Origin: Isoetes taiwanensis
Taxonomy: Eukaryota > Streptophyta > Lycopodiopsida > Isoetales > Isoetaceae
Assembly (NCBI GenBank): GCA_021234155.1
Contig: JAJEKV010000009.1
Location: forward strand, 9,308,546-9,372,545
DNA: 64,000 nucleotides
Direction of reading: 5' to 3'
Shown here: piece after piece, positions 46,104 to 58,566 of the stretch
Layout: each line of letters opens with the position of its first letter
Position numbering within the stretch: the stretch's first letter is position 1
Position numbers and translations under genes: made by a program
The notes under the pieces: model-generated
The model's database searches: none
Told to the model about the DNA's origin: nothing
What the model saw: only the letters and a program-made list of their open reading frames with translations

Positions 46104-47546
46104 TGTGACATCCCCTGCTCGTATACAATGCTCCCATTGTATAAGAACCACGCTCATGCTGACAGAGGCCGTCCACCTAACATCGAATCCTTGCTAATCA
46201 ACAAGAACTCGATGGGGCTGAATGGACGTGTCATTCATCCCGTCTCCCTCGGATCGATCTAACTGCGAAAGCGTAAACAAATGTAAGCATATCCACCTTG
46301 AAGGGTGGCTCACCATAACGTAACATCTGTAACAACAACATCAGTAGCATCAACATAAGGGAAATCCTACCCAAGGTTTGGAATCAAGGGGGTCGACTGA
46401 CAGCTCAGGTTTCCAGAGATCAAAGTAGGTAGAGTTTATAACAATGGATTTGCTGGCATAGAACATCGTCATTGGGTAGTCCGCTCCATCTGCCCCTCCT
46501 GTGCATACTTTGCAGAATAGGCTGATAAGTCTTGGGACTTGATCGTAGCCTGCCGGGTGCATAGCCAAAGGGGCTACTCCTGGGTTACATCCCCCCAGTC
46601 CCAATGACATAGGAGGAGATCACTCCCTTCAGAGGCACGCATGCCAACTACAGGCGGCTAGAGAGCCACTGCTCGTCTACGACTTGAACCCCATTGAAGG
46701 TGACGCATCACCCAAGAGGTGTTGAGCCCATGCCTTGCCCACATTTAGTGGCAAACCATCAGGCCTAGCCCGCTAAGATCCCCGGTAGGCTTTACACACC
46801 AGAGGGATCAATCTGTAACTAGACATGTCCTCCTTATATGCCGGTCTAGCCCCGCCACCCACAGACAAGCAGGCTCTTATGTATAGGCCGCAATAATTTG
46901 GGAATTATGGAGGCTAACTAAGTACATGATATACTAAGGCCTTTAGGGTCTTTACCCCCTTTTCCAATACATAGGAGCTCACAGAGATCAACTGTAATCA
47001 TCCATAGAACAGAAAAATAGAATATCACCTAATCTATCTATCTAACATACATGGTTAGGTTCCTTCATTAGAGGCTGGGATCTCGGAATCTATAGGGCCT
47101 CTAAGGCTAATCTAATATACTAACTCGGCCCAATGCTGGATTGGAACTCGGCATTGCACAACAAAATAGCCATCTACCTGATTCTTGACTTGCTCCAGCT
47201 CCTCGGAAGGCATCCATGCTCCTGTTCGGGCTGAAGACGAATGAATTCAGAAGATCTGTTGCGCAAAGCGTGCTTCACGGCATCTGATAGGCAGGAATGG
47301 TGCAAGCGCTTGGTGAGGCAAGCTCTTGGAGACTGGAATTCGAGAAAGGAAAGTTTAGGGTTCTAGTCTCTTTTACACGACTCTTTTAGGGTTAGGGTTA
47401 AAAGGTCATGTAGGGCTTTGCCACATGGCAAAATGGGGCTATATGCACATGTTAAAAGGGCATGTGCATCGTCAAGGTCAACATGTACTAGTGATGTGAT
47501 AGTATAATATACATATTCATATCGTATATTACGTTGGAACGTCACA
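46104..47546 (-). mobile_element. Long terminal repeat (5' LTR of a minus-strand retrotransposon), 1443 bp
   Basis: On the minus strand it begins TGTGACGTTCCAACG at 47546 and ends GGGGATGTCACA at 46104, with matching TGTGAC/GTCACA ends. A primer-binding site follows directly (46102-46091). A second copy of the first 12 bases at 42426 may mark the 3' LTR. No gag-pol protein was recognised between them, so the body is non-autonomous or eroded. Confidence 0.7.
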
Positions 47547-47725
47547 GAAGCAGTGGTGGCAATGCTTCACCCTCTGTTGATAGTGACGAAGAAGATAACT
47601 CAAGCACTTCCTCAAGTGATAGTGAAGCAAGTGAAGGTGATGAGGATGGTGTAAACGAGCATGATGATGTGCTCGATCCTTCTCTCATCACTCCTCACAC
47701 TTTTGCATATAACCGAGTCTTTTGA
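47547..47725 (+). CDS. Truncated acidic serine-rich ORF next to the LTR
   Basis: The open frame enters directly from the LTR edge and reads RSSGGNASPSVDSDEEDNSS and onward with alternating Ser and acidic residues, ending LDPSLITPHTFAYNRVF-stop. Such acidic tails occur in many chromatin or RNA proteins; I cannot name the family. It may be the remaining end of a gene broken by the LTR insertion, or part of an adjacent transposon protein. Confidence 0.35.
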
Positions 47726-49700
47726 AAATACTATAAATTTTGCATGTCAAGATAAAGATTTTATCTTCAATTTTTGGAAATTCTACAATTTCAGTTACTA
47801 TTTCACTTCTATTTTCGGCTACTAGTTATGTTCTCTTTAAACAGGAGTTCTCTCTAAAAATATACTTTAGGAAAATTCTAGTTATTTGAAAAATTGACAT
47901 TTCGACAGAGTCAATTCTCTCTTCGCAGTTAGCTATTGGTTTTTTTTTTTTTTGGGGGTGGGGAAGGCAAAATGCACTTTTTATCTCCCCAAAAAAAAAA
48001 AAAAAAAAGGTGGCCCCTCTTTTTTCCTTAAAACAGAATCTCGGAGGAATATTCTGTTTGCTCCCGTTTAATACGCAATAGTGTTATTAGAAATAAAAGC
48101 GAAAAGTGGGTTCGCAAAAGCCTATTCAGTGCACAGGGAGATCCAATATAGAGAAGTTTTGAGCACACAGTCTTGGAAAGATTTGGATCCGGAGGTCATA
48201 CTTGCTGCTTGGTGCTTATGCGAGAGCCGCCTGAGGTAGTTCATAAGCCAAAAGCAATTTCTGAAAAAGTAAGAAGGAAGGGGGATACTGCTGTAGACTA
48301 CATAAAGAGTTATGGCTATAGAAATTCCGAATCAATGCTTGCTGAATAGGTCATAGAAAGAAATACAAAGAATTAGATTAGATGGGATTTTGAAAGAAAT
48401 CAAAATAATTGAAAAAAGCACATATACAATGCGAATTGAAAAAGATATAAAGCGTGAAGCCTGTTCAAGAATATGCAGAAATAGCAGATAATTAGACTGT
48501 AATCAACAAGTTTAGGCCAAAAGAACATGATCGAGACATGCATAGAATCATAACAGTAAGTGTCAAAAGAGTTGTGGAACATAAAAGGCTTTCTAAGTTC
48601 GGGAGCCGTCAATTTGAGTAGCCACAAAACAAAGAAGAGATACCAAGAGTAAAGTTAAGCAGCTTGAAATGAATTCGAAGAAAATTGCTTATATAGACCA
48701 GAACAAAAACGAAATCATGATGGCTACTTAAGAGCTAATCTAAAAGTTAAAACCCAAACAACAAAGAATTGGCAAAGAAACGAAAAGAATGAAAACTCAA
48801 GGAGAAGTGAACTCTCTATGGTTGAAAGGCCGACTTCAGACTACATCCTGTAAGCAAGGAGTTTGTCCTGGTTGGAAGAATGAAGAGCATTATAATGGTG
48901 CAAATAAAAGTCTCAAAGATGAATTTTCAAAGCTAAAGGGCCAAATGGGTCTAGCCAAACATGATCCAACCATCGAATGAGCATCAAAAGGTATAACACT
49001 AAAGAAAACTCCAACAATTGTTCTTCTCGTGCCTTTATCCTTGTACCTTGCAATGTGTTTGAATACGACCACCTTGAATGTAAATGCACACGAAATACTG
49101 AAAATGTTGCCAAAGCTGGCAACGGAGATCAAAGAACTGATTGTCAGGATTAAGTTCTTAGCAAAATTAGAGATTCCAGCTCTATTAGCACTTGTGCTTT
49201 CTCCCAAGCTCCAAGAGCACAACTTCCTAAAACAACGAGAGATGACCTTGAATGCAAAACTACTAGTTTGTGGAGTATTTCACTCCAAAAACGGAAAGAA
49301 TCCTTACCTACAATTCTGCTGCCCGTCCAACAGTGTTTTAACACGTGTTTGTGTTTCTTTTCTTGAAAACACAGATTGTGCATCTTGCGTGCCGCTCAAA
49401 TCTTTACCTTGTGTTCTGCTGTTTCTACCCTGTCTGCATTTAGCCGTTTCTACCCCGCATTCCACTGATTTTACCTCGCATTCTAGCAGCAGAATTGAAG
49501 GTAAGGATTCGTTCCTGTAGGGCAAAGGCCCCTTGGGCATCCGGAAAGAAGCCCATAGGGCCTTTCCCTTATTCAAGAGAGGCAACCCAAAAATCATTTG
49601 AACATTTTACCACTCACCCAAGGGACAAACAAACAACTACACAATGGAAATCGTGTGTCTTTGTGGTCGAGGGAAGGTTACATTGGGGAAGGAAAAACCT
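47726..49700. other. Intergenic region upstream of the deoxynucleotidase gene
   Basis: It contains T and A runs (47939-47953, 47990-48008) and several open frames on both strands at 48890-49600 without recognisable domains. The last few hundred bases should hold the promoter and 5' UTR of the gene starting at 49726; no clear TATA box could be assigned. Confidence 0.35.
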
Positions 49701-49725
49701 ACATAATAAGTTAGAAGAAGGAGAG

Positions 49726-52700
49726 ATGGGAGCAAGGGCAGCCAAAGCCATGTTACCCTGTGCTGCCACCCTTCCCTCCTCCACTTCTTCTTCTTATTCT
49801 CATTCTTGTTGGGCTTCTTCGTCCCTCAGAACCCAACTCGCCTTCCTCCTTGCGCGCCCCCACAGCACTGCCATCAGAGGTTCCCGCCCTCTCCCGGCTA
49901 TGGTCGGCCCGGATGGTTCCCCCACAACTGGTGCCATTGACACCTTTTCCATGGCTCCTGCCTCTGCCATCGATTTCCTTAGCCTCTGTGAAAGATTGAA
50001 GGTACGTTTTTTTGCTCCTCCTGCTTAAATCAGCTGGTTTCTTTTCTTGAAATCCTGCTTTTTCTGGGTTATTGTGCTTTGATTCTACTTGCATTGTCTG
50101 TGTGTTTGATTTTCTCTCATCTGATTCTACATGTTAATGCATGCATCTATCTGTATCACATGCTTGAATGTTGAAAATTGCTATATGGTCTGATAGAATT
50201 TTTCGTTTTTGCTAAAACGTTTGACCCTCTACAATAGGAGATTTGCATTGCAAAATGTGTCATTCTGGCAAGATATGAAAATGCAAAGTTAATAGATTTT
50301 AAGTTCTTCAATAAATGATGGCAGACAACAAAGAGGGCTGGATGGATTAATCACGGCCTTCAAAATACAGAATCTATCGCGGACCACATGTACCGGATGG
50401 CCATTATGGCACTTATTGCACCTGATACTAAGGGAATCAACAGAGACAGGTTGGTGATTCCATGAATAAACTACAAGAATATGTCAAAATTCTGTTGTAT
50501 GCTTGAACGGACCTATACCCATTTATAGCTCCTTAATGTTGCAGAACTAATGAAGACCTAAACTAATTTTGAGATCTATCCTGATGGCAACATCCATTGA
50601 GTCCTAAAGCAATTCTGCCTGCCAACTTTCTCCCACCCTCATAGGCATCCAAAAGAGGTATTCTACAAGCGGGCATTATTAACGACTGGAAGGCAATTTA
50701 AAGTACTTGTTGGCAAAAGTATAGCTGTCTTGTTCATGGCAAGAGGAGCTCAGTTAGTAACTTTCATGCTTGTGAAAGCTAGGGATTACTATGATGTGGA
50801 AGAAAACAAAGGCAAAGGCTTTTTGTGTGTGGGCCTAGTATATTGAAAGCATTATTTAGATTTTGATTCTATGATTGAGGAATTTGTTAATCATAATATT
50901 GTCATCTAGTAAAATGGTTAGTCCTTTAATTCCAAAAGAACTAGCAACCAAGGCTTTTAATGCAAATGGGGATGAGTAGCTTTTTAAAAACCTGTCAACA
51001 AGTATATCTCTTCTAGCCAATTCACATTGGGTAGAGTCTGACCTATTCATTTCTAGGCTGAGTTTGTTTTGGGCTATCCTTATTTAAGAATGCAAGCCAT
51101 GTCCTGTTCTTGAGGTGGAGGGGCTTCAGTTAAATCTGATCCCCTTACTGCATTGCAAATTTGAAAAACGCCAAGAAAGCCTTTCTTTATTCAGAGCTGC
51201 ACTTGACCTTGAACATGATGTGTGGATACATATGCACAATCTGGAGCTATTTGAACATGGGAAACATGCATAACTTTAGGGGTTGGAGGCAATATTTTGC
51301 TAAGTTTTTATTGGTCCAAGGAAATGAACTGGTGACTATGTGATGCTAACAGCATCAAATGTATACTGAATTTCTAAAACCCATAGATACAGCTACAATA
51401 GAGGAAAGCAAGTTAGTTTAAGAATTATTATTTTTGATGGAAATATTGTTGTATCTTGGTAATGGCGAAATATATGCAAGAGGATATTATTTTGATCATA
51501 TTTTGTGTCACCCAGGTGTGTTAAGATGGCAATAGTCCATGACCTTGCAGAAGGTAAGATTTATAATACTTAGAAAGTCTAAAGCAACCAATTTGTTACA
51601 AGGATATGCTTACGCAGCTATTGTTGGGGACATCACCCCATCTGATGGCGTTCCAAAGGAGGAAAAGAGCAGAAGGGAGAAATCAGCTCTGAAGGAGATG
51701 TGCGATATTCTTGGGGATGGTTTTGCAGGTAGTTATGAACACCTTTCTAAGATGAGTATAATCACTGTTTAATAAGAAACCTAAAGTTGTGTAAGGGATA
51801 TATTATTATGTTCCTTGTAAGCCACCATACCATAATTGAAATGGCATGACCTTATACTTATGTAAGCATTTGTTTCTGTATAAAGATTCTAGATTGCGAG
51901 CCATTTACAAAGTAATTTTGCTTTTATGCAGCGGAGGAGGTGAAAGAACTATGGGATGAATATGAAGCAAACGCCTCAATGGAGGCAAAGCTAGTTAAAG
52001 ATTTTGATAAGGTAAGCTTTTCTTTAACTCATCTTTTTCCAAGGTTCTGCTGAATATATTCATCAGCAATGAAGTTCATTTGAGCATAGTTACTTAATAC
52101 AGTTGATTTTCCTCTAAACGCTACATAAACTATTAGTGACTATTGTAAACGTATGCTGGCTGATTATTTTGTGCAATTGCTCTTACGTCTGTTACATGCC
52201 AGTAGTAATCTTTTTAGATTTTATGGAATAGTCCAACAAAATATGCATGACTACTGACAGACATGGTGGATTGTGTATGAGGCCAGGAATGTGTGCCCAT
52301 TGTCACTTAAGTAGTGTAAAAACAAGTTGTATCACTGTTCTTGGGGAGTCAAACTTAAGAAGCATGATTTTGTGTAATATACATCTCTTTGAGTGTGTTT
52401 GATATGGTTTTGTAGGTAGAAATGATATTACAGGCGACAGAGTACGAAAATGGTATGTGTATTGTGCATTCTCAAGGCCCATGCATTGCTCTTTTAACTG
52501 AATTGTTATTTCCATCTGTGGTCTTGGTATACATCCTATGATGTTTAGTAATGTTTGGGATTCTTTTCAGCACAAGGTAAAACGTTAGATGACTTCTTTA
52601 TGTCAACAGCAGGTATGTTCAGCAGCAATTCTGTTTATCTAGTTTTTTCATCTCTTCATTGGGCTTGCCAACAGCTGTTCTCTTTTCCTTATGTTCCAAA

Positions 52701-52783
52701 CAGGGAAGTTTCAAACTGATTTGGGCAAGGCATGGGCAGCTGAGGTTGTAGCTAGGAGAAGTAAGAAAAAGCCATCTAAATGA
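49726..52783 (+). CDS. HD-domain 5'-deoxynucleotidase, HDDC2/YfbR type
   Basis: Eight exons: 49726-50001, 50325-50449, 51516-51553, 51618-51728, 51932-52011, 52416-52452, 52571-52612 and 52704-52783 (stop TGA). Every intron is GT-AG and the phases close to 262 codons. Residues 1-~80 are rich in Ser, Ala and Pro with few acidic residues, which suggests an organelle transit peptide (inference). Residues ~83-245 are the HD domain: H113 in ADHMYRMA, the H142-D143 pair in AIVHDLAE, E146, D151, and the distal acidic residue in KDFDKVEMILQATEYE (D207 or D209). These match the divalent-metal ligands of bacterial YfbR and human HDDC2, which remove phosphate from dNMPs. The catalytic set is complete, so the enzyme should be active. 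The C-terminus is basic (RRSKKKPSK). An upstream in-frame ATG at 49495 exists, but its extension resembles no known protein; the ATG at 49726 starts the likely targeting peptide and is preferred. Confidence 0.92.
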
Positions 52784-53320
52784 ACATCAATGAACAAAGA
52801 CAGAATATTCAAAACTCAAGATGTTACCTCATTTTGAAGCTCTAATGCAATGCAATTCAAAATTTGCATCAAGGTATCCTCTTTTTGGAAGGACTTTGGG
52901 ACTAGTGCCAGTTATTTCTCAAATATGTCTATTTTGGGTTTAACTTAACCTGTGGAATGTCCAGCAGCTCTGTCACCATAGTTTTCACCAAGAAACCACT
53001 CCTATCGGGTGCTATTGCCTTTGGTTATTCAAACCATGCATCATTCATTAGTAACTATCCTGTCAATAACACTAGAAAAACTGCCGAGCTTTGTTGGGGT
53101 TTTTGGTGGGAGTAATCGCCCTCCATGAGCCATTACTAACTTATAATTATCATGGCCACTTTCACAATAAGGTGTTGAACTCATGACCATTTTCATAATA
53201 AGGTCTTGAACTCATGACCTTGGGCAAAGGTGATTTCACAGTTTCAACTGAGAGGATATTATGCGAGGTAATAATATGGATTTGTTATTTTTTTCTTGGC
53301 ATGTTAGGACACATAGCTAA
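52784..53320 (+). other. 3' flank of the deoxynucleotidase gene
   Basis: Presumed 3' UTR followed by AT-rich sequence. CTCATGACC occurs twice (53180-53220) in a short direct repeat with TTTCATAATAAGG. No other feature. Confidence 0.4.
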
Positions 53321-53324
53321 GGGA

Positions 53325-53450
53325 ACAACCCAGCAAATATTGGGATGGAACAATTGGGCAAACGTTGGGATGGTGCTACAAATGGAGCAAATATTGGAAT
53401 GGAACAATCTGGCAGATGTTGGGATGGTGTATGAAACAAGTATTGGGAAG
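53325..53450 (+). repeat. Short interspersed direct repeats (TTGGGATGG)
   Basis: Blocks of the type GCAAATATTGGGATGGAACA and CAAACGTTGGGATGGTGCTA recur four times with degenerate spacing. Confidence 0.6.
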
Positions 53451-53864
53451 GCGTTAAAAATGGAACTACTATTTCATTGTTATTAATTGTAGTAGAAAGA
53501 AGACGGTTATACTTGGTAAATCCAACCATTGTCTTCCATTTGGCAGGTAATGCAGAACTTTATATCTACTACTACTATTATAATGACATAGCTATGAATC
53601 CACTCCAGTATTGTATAACTATACTTAGTTGAAATATAGTGAAAGTTAACAGTGGCCCTCACAGTTCTCCAATACCAAGAAGACACATAGTTCTCCAATA
53701 CCGAGAAGACACATGAGACGAGGCCGAGGATGTCAAGACTAAACATCTGGATAAACAATAGTTAGGTAATAAGTAGAAGGCACACTAATCCTTCCTATGT
53801 AATTGAGTGTCCAATTTCTGTTCTCATGTATTTTGTTCCTTAAAAATTACCATCAAATGACACG

Positions 53865-54335
53865 TTGCATTCATTGCATTTATGGCAGATTTGTGCACTT
53901 TGCATTTATTGCGGCCATTAATACACTTTGCATTTATTGCGAATTATCAAAGCACGACATGTGTGCACTTTGCATTTATTGCGGCTATTAATACACTGAG
54001 CATTTATTGCGGCCATTAATACACTTTGCATTTATTGCGAATTATGAAAGCACGACATGTGTGCACTTTGTATTTATTGCGGCCATTAATACACTTTGCA
54101 TTTATTGCGAATTATCAAAGCACGACATGTGTGCACTTTGCATTTATTGCGGCCATTAATACACTACACTTTGCATTTATTGCGAATTATCAAAGCACGA
54201 CATGTGTGCACTTTGCATTTATTGCAGCCATTAATACACTTTGCATTTATTGCGAATTATCAAAGCACGACATGTGTGCAATTTGCATTTATTGCGGCCA
54301 TTAATACACTTTGCATTTATTGCGGCCATTATTCC
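53865..54335 (+). repeat. Tandem array, ~70-75 bp unit, about five copies
   Basis: Each full unit has TTGCATTTATTGCGAATTAT, CAAAGCACGACATGTGTGCA and TTGCATTTATTGCGGCCATT plus AATACAC. The ACGACATGTGTGC marker falls near 53955, 54050, 54123, 54198 and 54269. Half-units containing only the GCGGCCATTAATACAC part flank the array. Long frames across it (up to 169 codons) are by-products. Confidence 0.9.
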
Positions 54336-55245
54336 GACATCCGCCATAGCCAGACCTGTGCTTGCCCCTGCATACAAAACTCTGGCGTCATTGCAGTCCA
54401 CAAGGCATTTCTGTGGACGAATGTGGCCATGCGAGCGATGATGAGACAACCCGGCAGATCCACTTCCATTCCATGCCGATATGCTTCCTTCCTAGCACTC
54501 GGATCGCCAGATTCGCGAGCAAAATGGAGAAAAAATTCTACTACAGAACCAGTGCAAATCCTTTCTCTGATTCTGCAATGGATAATGTTGCACGTCTTCT
54601 TATAATTTTGTACATCATTTCTTTATTCTACAAAAGCAATATTAAATTCTTTTTGAGGTTTCCTTAAGGAAGTATTTGAGGAACAATACTAAATCTTTTC
54701 TGAAATTTTCTTAGTAGAAGCATTTGAGGAAGAATGATTGGAGATGCGTCATCTTCAGAAATCACAAAGTAAACAACTCATCACAGCGTGTTGATTACAA
54801 AATACAGGTTCTAATCATATGTGCCCATGGCCACTGTGGTAGAATGCCTCCTTTGTTTTCAAATTATATCCCGGATTCAAGCTTCAGAGATGGAGGCGTA
54901 TGGATATGCAAGCATGTTTAGAGCCGGATTTGTTTTTGGGGCAGAAATAGAGCCAATGCCCCATTTTATGGCTGGGTCAGGGATAGAAATGATGATCTCT
55001 GTTTTGAGAGCAAGTGGGCTCTTTGCCCCAGCCTGAGACGACCCAGAATTCTCGGACCCAGCACTATTAGATCCTGCCTTCGTACACCAACATAGGCATG
55101 AGCAATGCAATTACTTTAACTTTCACATGTCTAGAACTGACATTGTTTCAACTTAACAATATTCGGTGGAGAGAAATGTTCGCGGCGGCTTTTTTTTTTC
55201 TTTGAGAAATTGAAAAGAAAGGCAACAAAGGAATAGAATAAATAA

Positions 55246-55560
55246 CCATCGTGATGCCAGCCTAGTGGTCAAGCTATTGGTAATAGGTGACCCCTATCCA
55301 AAGCCCAAAACCCACTGACTGTCATTAGATGCAAAAATTAAATGAAAAGAAAATCCATCGCGGTAACAGCCTAGTGGTCAAGCTATTGGTAATGGGTGAC
55401 CCCCATCCAAAAGCCATATCCCGCTGACTGTCATCGGATGCAAAAATAAAATAAAATAAATGTCCATCGCGGTAACAGCCTAGTGGTCAAGCCGTCGGTA
55501 ATGGGCAATCCCCACCTAGGCCCAAAACCCACTGGCTGTCATCAGATGCCAAAAGAAGAG
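55246..55560 (+). repeat. Three tandem copies of a SINE-like ~108 bp unit
   Basis: Each copy has CCATCGCGGTAACAGCCTAG or a variant, then TGGTCAAGC (A-box-like), TTGGTAATGGGTGACCCCCA and CTGACTGTCATCGGATGC, with an A-rich link (AAATAAAATAAAATAAA). Copies start near 55246, 55353 and 55465. Confidence 0.75.
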
Positions 55561-55574
55561 ACAGGACACACAAT

Positions 55575-55670
55575 AATGGGAATCCCATGGTAGTCGGTTA
55601 TAGCACCTATCTATCCTCTGGGCACAAAACAAACGGCAATAATGCAGGTTCAACTCCTGCATGTTCTCTC
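55575..55670 (+). repeat. tRNA-like SINE element
   Basis: TGGTAGTCGGTTATAGCAC gives an A-box-like D-arm. TGCAGGTTCAACTCCTGCA gives a perfect five-pair T-arm with a correct loop (B-box). The anticodon region is longer than in a tRNA and does not fold. It lies directly after the tandem SINE-like copies. Confidence 0.6.
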
Positions 55671-55679
55671 GCACCTCAA

Positions 55680-56580
55680 TCAATGGAGGATTGGGTCATT
55701 TTAATGGGTACTAATTATCTGTGCAAAGTCGATCTGTTGACGAAGTTTTCTTTCATCTCTCTCTAGATTTGCTAAAGGAAGCCTTAGTTGTTTTGTTGTT
55801 GAGGAGAAGCGTGATTATTTTTGCAGTTGGGAATAATTTTGGGCATTCTTCTATTGTGACCTTCTTCTTCTGTTCTGCAACAACAACTTTCTTCCTCTTT
55901 GAAGCAATTCTCTGATGCCATCGACATAGCCAGTGACCGCGATAGGTAGCCACAGATATATTGAAAGTGATGGCCGATTTGTGTTTGTTAGATCAGAAGC
56001 GAAGATACCTATTGTGTGTGTATTGATAGAGCTCAAGAACATGTCCAAAGAGACAATGCAGATCCGCCACAGTTTTATTTTGCTACAATATTTGTGGTGC
56101 AGCCCATAATTTGTTACAAATCCAGTTGCCGGGTATGGCTTTGTTTTTCATATAGCCTTTCGAAGTGGTGCTTGAAGTCAAAATAGCTGCTCCTCTGGTT
56201 TGAAAATACGAAATGGGCACCGTCAATTTCTCTAAACGAATAAGATAGATTGAGTCAGAGGAGGGGTTCGACATGCAAAAACCGGATCAGAAGAGCTATG
56301 ATGGCTTTGGCACTACGAGCTTTTAGCAAGGGCACCCAGGTAGGTATTTATTCAATTGAAGGTCTTGCACAAAAGATTTATGATCTCAAGAATCAGTGTG
56401 TGCATTAGTCTTAAGCTTGTGCAAAAAATAGGAGTTAAAGTTTTTGCCAATGGTGTTCTGCAAGGCACTTATTCTGGTCTGCCAAATCATGAGATGCAAA
56501 AGCTTCTTCCAACTCGTCAGATTCTGGATCATTTGATGGGTTTTGAGCTACCAGTTCATTGTGGCTAATGCTCTTCCTGG
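55680..56580. other. Non-genic stretch
   Basis: A plus-strand ORF of 70 codons (56356-56568, VFANGVLQGTYSGLPNHEMQ region) has no identified family. No repeat ends were recognised. Confidence 0.3.
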
Positions 56581-57015
56581 CATTAGGGCGGATTTGGGGT
56601 CTCAAAATGGCCTCCTATCAGCCATTCCACGTCATATTTCCGCTCCTTTTTTCCCATGCCACCTAGGATACCAAAATCTCATTATTACAGATTTACTTGG
56701 AATATTCTCCCGGAATAAGGGGGATTGCGCATTCATGGCGCCATATGTATTTAATTCTGTTGGTTGTCAGAAAGGCTGATGCAACATGTGGCGCTTCTAA
56801 AAAGCCACTTGCATTATAGCATACCGGCAACTCATGACGGTGCCTCTTGGTTTGTCAGATACCAAGCGTGCGTGTCACCGATTCTTGCGCTATTTTTATT
56901 TAGAGGCCATGGCCATACAAGCTTCCCGCCTTCCACATTTCAAAATTTGAATGTATAGGTTGAAGCTTTGTATCAGACTTTCATTTCGAGGGCGCGGCCA
57001 TATGCGCGCTTTTTA

Positions 57016-57222
57016 TGGGTGGTTCACATGGAGAAGTTTAGGCCCTCCATCGAAGTTCTCCGGGAGTCAAAGATCGATTAAAAAATTCAAAGATCGCATC
57101 AGCCTACATAAGTTGGATCTTGCAAGGGCTGATTTTCCAAAACGGGCTGAATTTTTTTGCCTCGGCCCAAGTTGGCCGGGTTTTAAGCCCGGGCCATAGT
57201 TCGGTCCATGTGAACCCAGCAT
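57016..57222. mobile_element. ~200 bp inverted-end MITE-like element
   Basis: GGGTGGTTCACATGGA at the left and TCCATGTGAACCCAG at the right are inverted matches. The interior is non-coding with GGCCCGGG-type blocks. Confidence 0.5.
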
Positions 57223-58138
57223 TAACCGGGATCTTTACTTCATCCCAATACATGCTTTCCGCCCCCTACAATTCGAAATTTGAATTTGCTTAATGTATAA
57301 AAGCATGGATTGTAGGAGAATGGACTTTTCGATTTCCATATGCACGTTGCAAATTTCAAAAACGAGGTTACTACGGACGTTCGGCTCACACGGTTTAATT
57401 GTCTTTGGGGCATACAAATTGTACACCTTCATTTCAAGGCCGCCGCGATCCGATCAGCAAAGATGGAAGCTCCAAATGATGTGTGGATAAGGATCCAACT
57501 GACTCACGAATATGCTCCAGTCTTCAATCGCAAAAAAGACGTCGAGGTCTAAGTTCTTATTTTTTAGACCTCCTGTTGTGCCTTGCAGGCTCAAAAAGTG
57601 TCGACATCTGGGCGGATGGCAGTTTACATCCATTGGATCCGTTGAGTGGCAAGAAACCATCATTTCAGGACGTTTCAAGTTTAGTCCGATTTTGTGGTGA
57701 CGGTAACTCTGGCCTCCTAGGATATTGTGAGAGATTGAGAGAGGATGAAGGCATTCGGAATCGAATACAGTTCCTTGAGATGAGCTGCTTCCGATAAGGA
57801 AGGGGAAATGTTCGTGAAGATGCTAATAAATGACATTATATTTTGCAATGTGAAGGGTTTATACATTCTTGAAGTACAAAGGTTATGGTGTTTGTGTTTA
57901 GATACCGCTAATACAAGAAGTCTTTGACTACCTTTAACAATAGATTCCTTTAAAACTCTATTGCTATTTAAATTATAGCAAAAATGAGTCTTGAAACTCC
58001 TTAAGTAGTAGAAGAACTCTTTGACTAGTTATCCATTTGATGACCATTTTTTAAGAAAATATGATATGTGACATTCTTATATGCAAACATTCATAAAATT
58101 TATGAACATTGAAGGTCAAAGCCATCCTTGTTTAAAGA

Positions 58139-58206
58139 GGATCATATGATGCGAAATCTTCATGCGCAGAAGTAATTGCATATAAGAAATTCGCCTGGTG
58201 TGATCC
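58139..58206. repeat. 68 bp palindromic unit 1
   Basis: Left arm GGATCATATGATGCGAAAT, right arm AATTCGCCTGGTGTGATCC. Near-inverted arms of ~22 bases around a short loop. Confidence 0.75.
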
Positions 58207-58364
58207 TTGCGTAAAAAAGTAAATAGAAATACAAATATTGAACTTACAACTTAGCGTAAACAAATAGTATTTTAATAAACCAACACTTTATATACTAACA
58301 CTTTACACTTTAAATAAGATATTTCTTTCTTTCCTTTTACTTGAAAGCTATTTTTTTTCAAGAT

Positions 58365-58438
58365 GGATCACACCAAGTTTAATAATACATATGCAAAAAA
58401 AAAAAAGGGACACACTAAATTAAGCATCTTTGTGATCC
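58365..58438. repeat. Palindromic unit 2 (74 bp)
   Basis: Left arm GGATCACACCAAGTTTAAT, right arm ATTAAGCATCTTTGTGATCC. Six bases longer than the others, owing to a run of A in the loop. The most decayed pairing. Confidence 0.65.
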
Positions 58439-58566
58439 ACTTTCTTATTTGTTGTCAAATTAAAATTAAACACAAGTACTCATTCCTATTTGTATCTAAA
58501 ATGCTTTACCACTCTTAAGTACATAAGTCATTATCCCTTTTCAAAGAGCATATTATTTTTCAAGAA

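Noticed and set aside
49495-49725. N-terminal extension of the deoxynucleotidase from an upstream in-frame ATG
   Set aside because: The frame is open, but the extra 77 residues have no family similarity, and the ATG at 49726 begins a typical targeting peptide.
54026-54605. ORFs of 92 and 169 codons with repeated ICT-LHLLRPLIH peptides
   Set aside because: They are read-through of the 70 bp tandem array in several frames at once.
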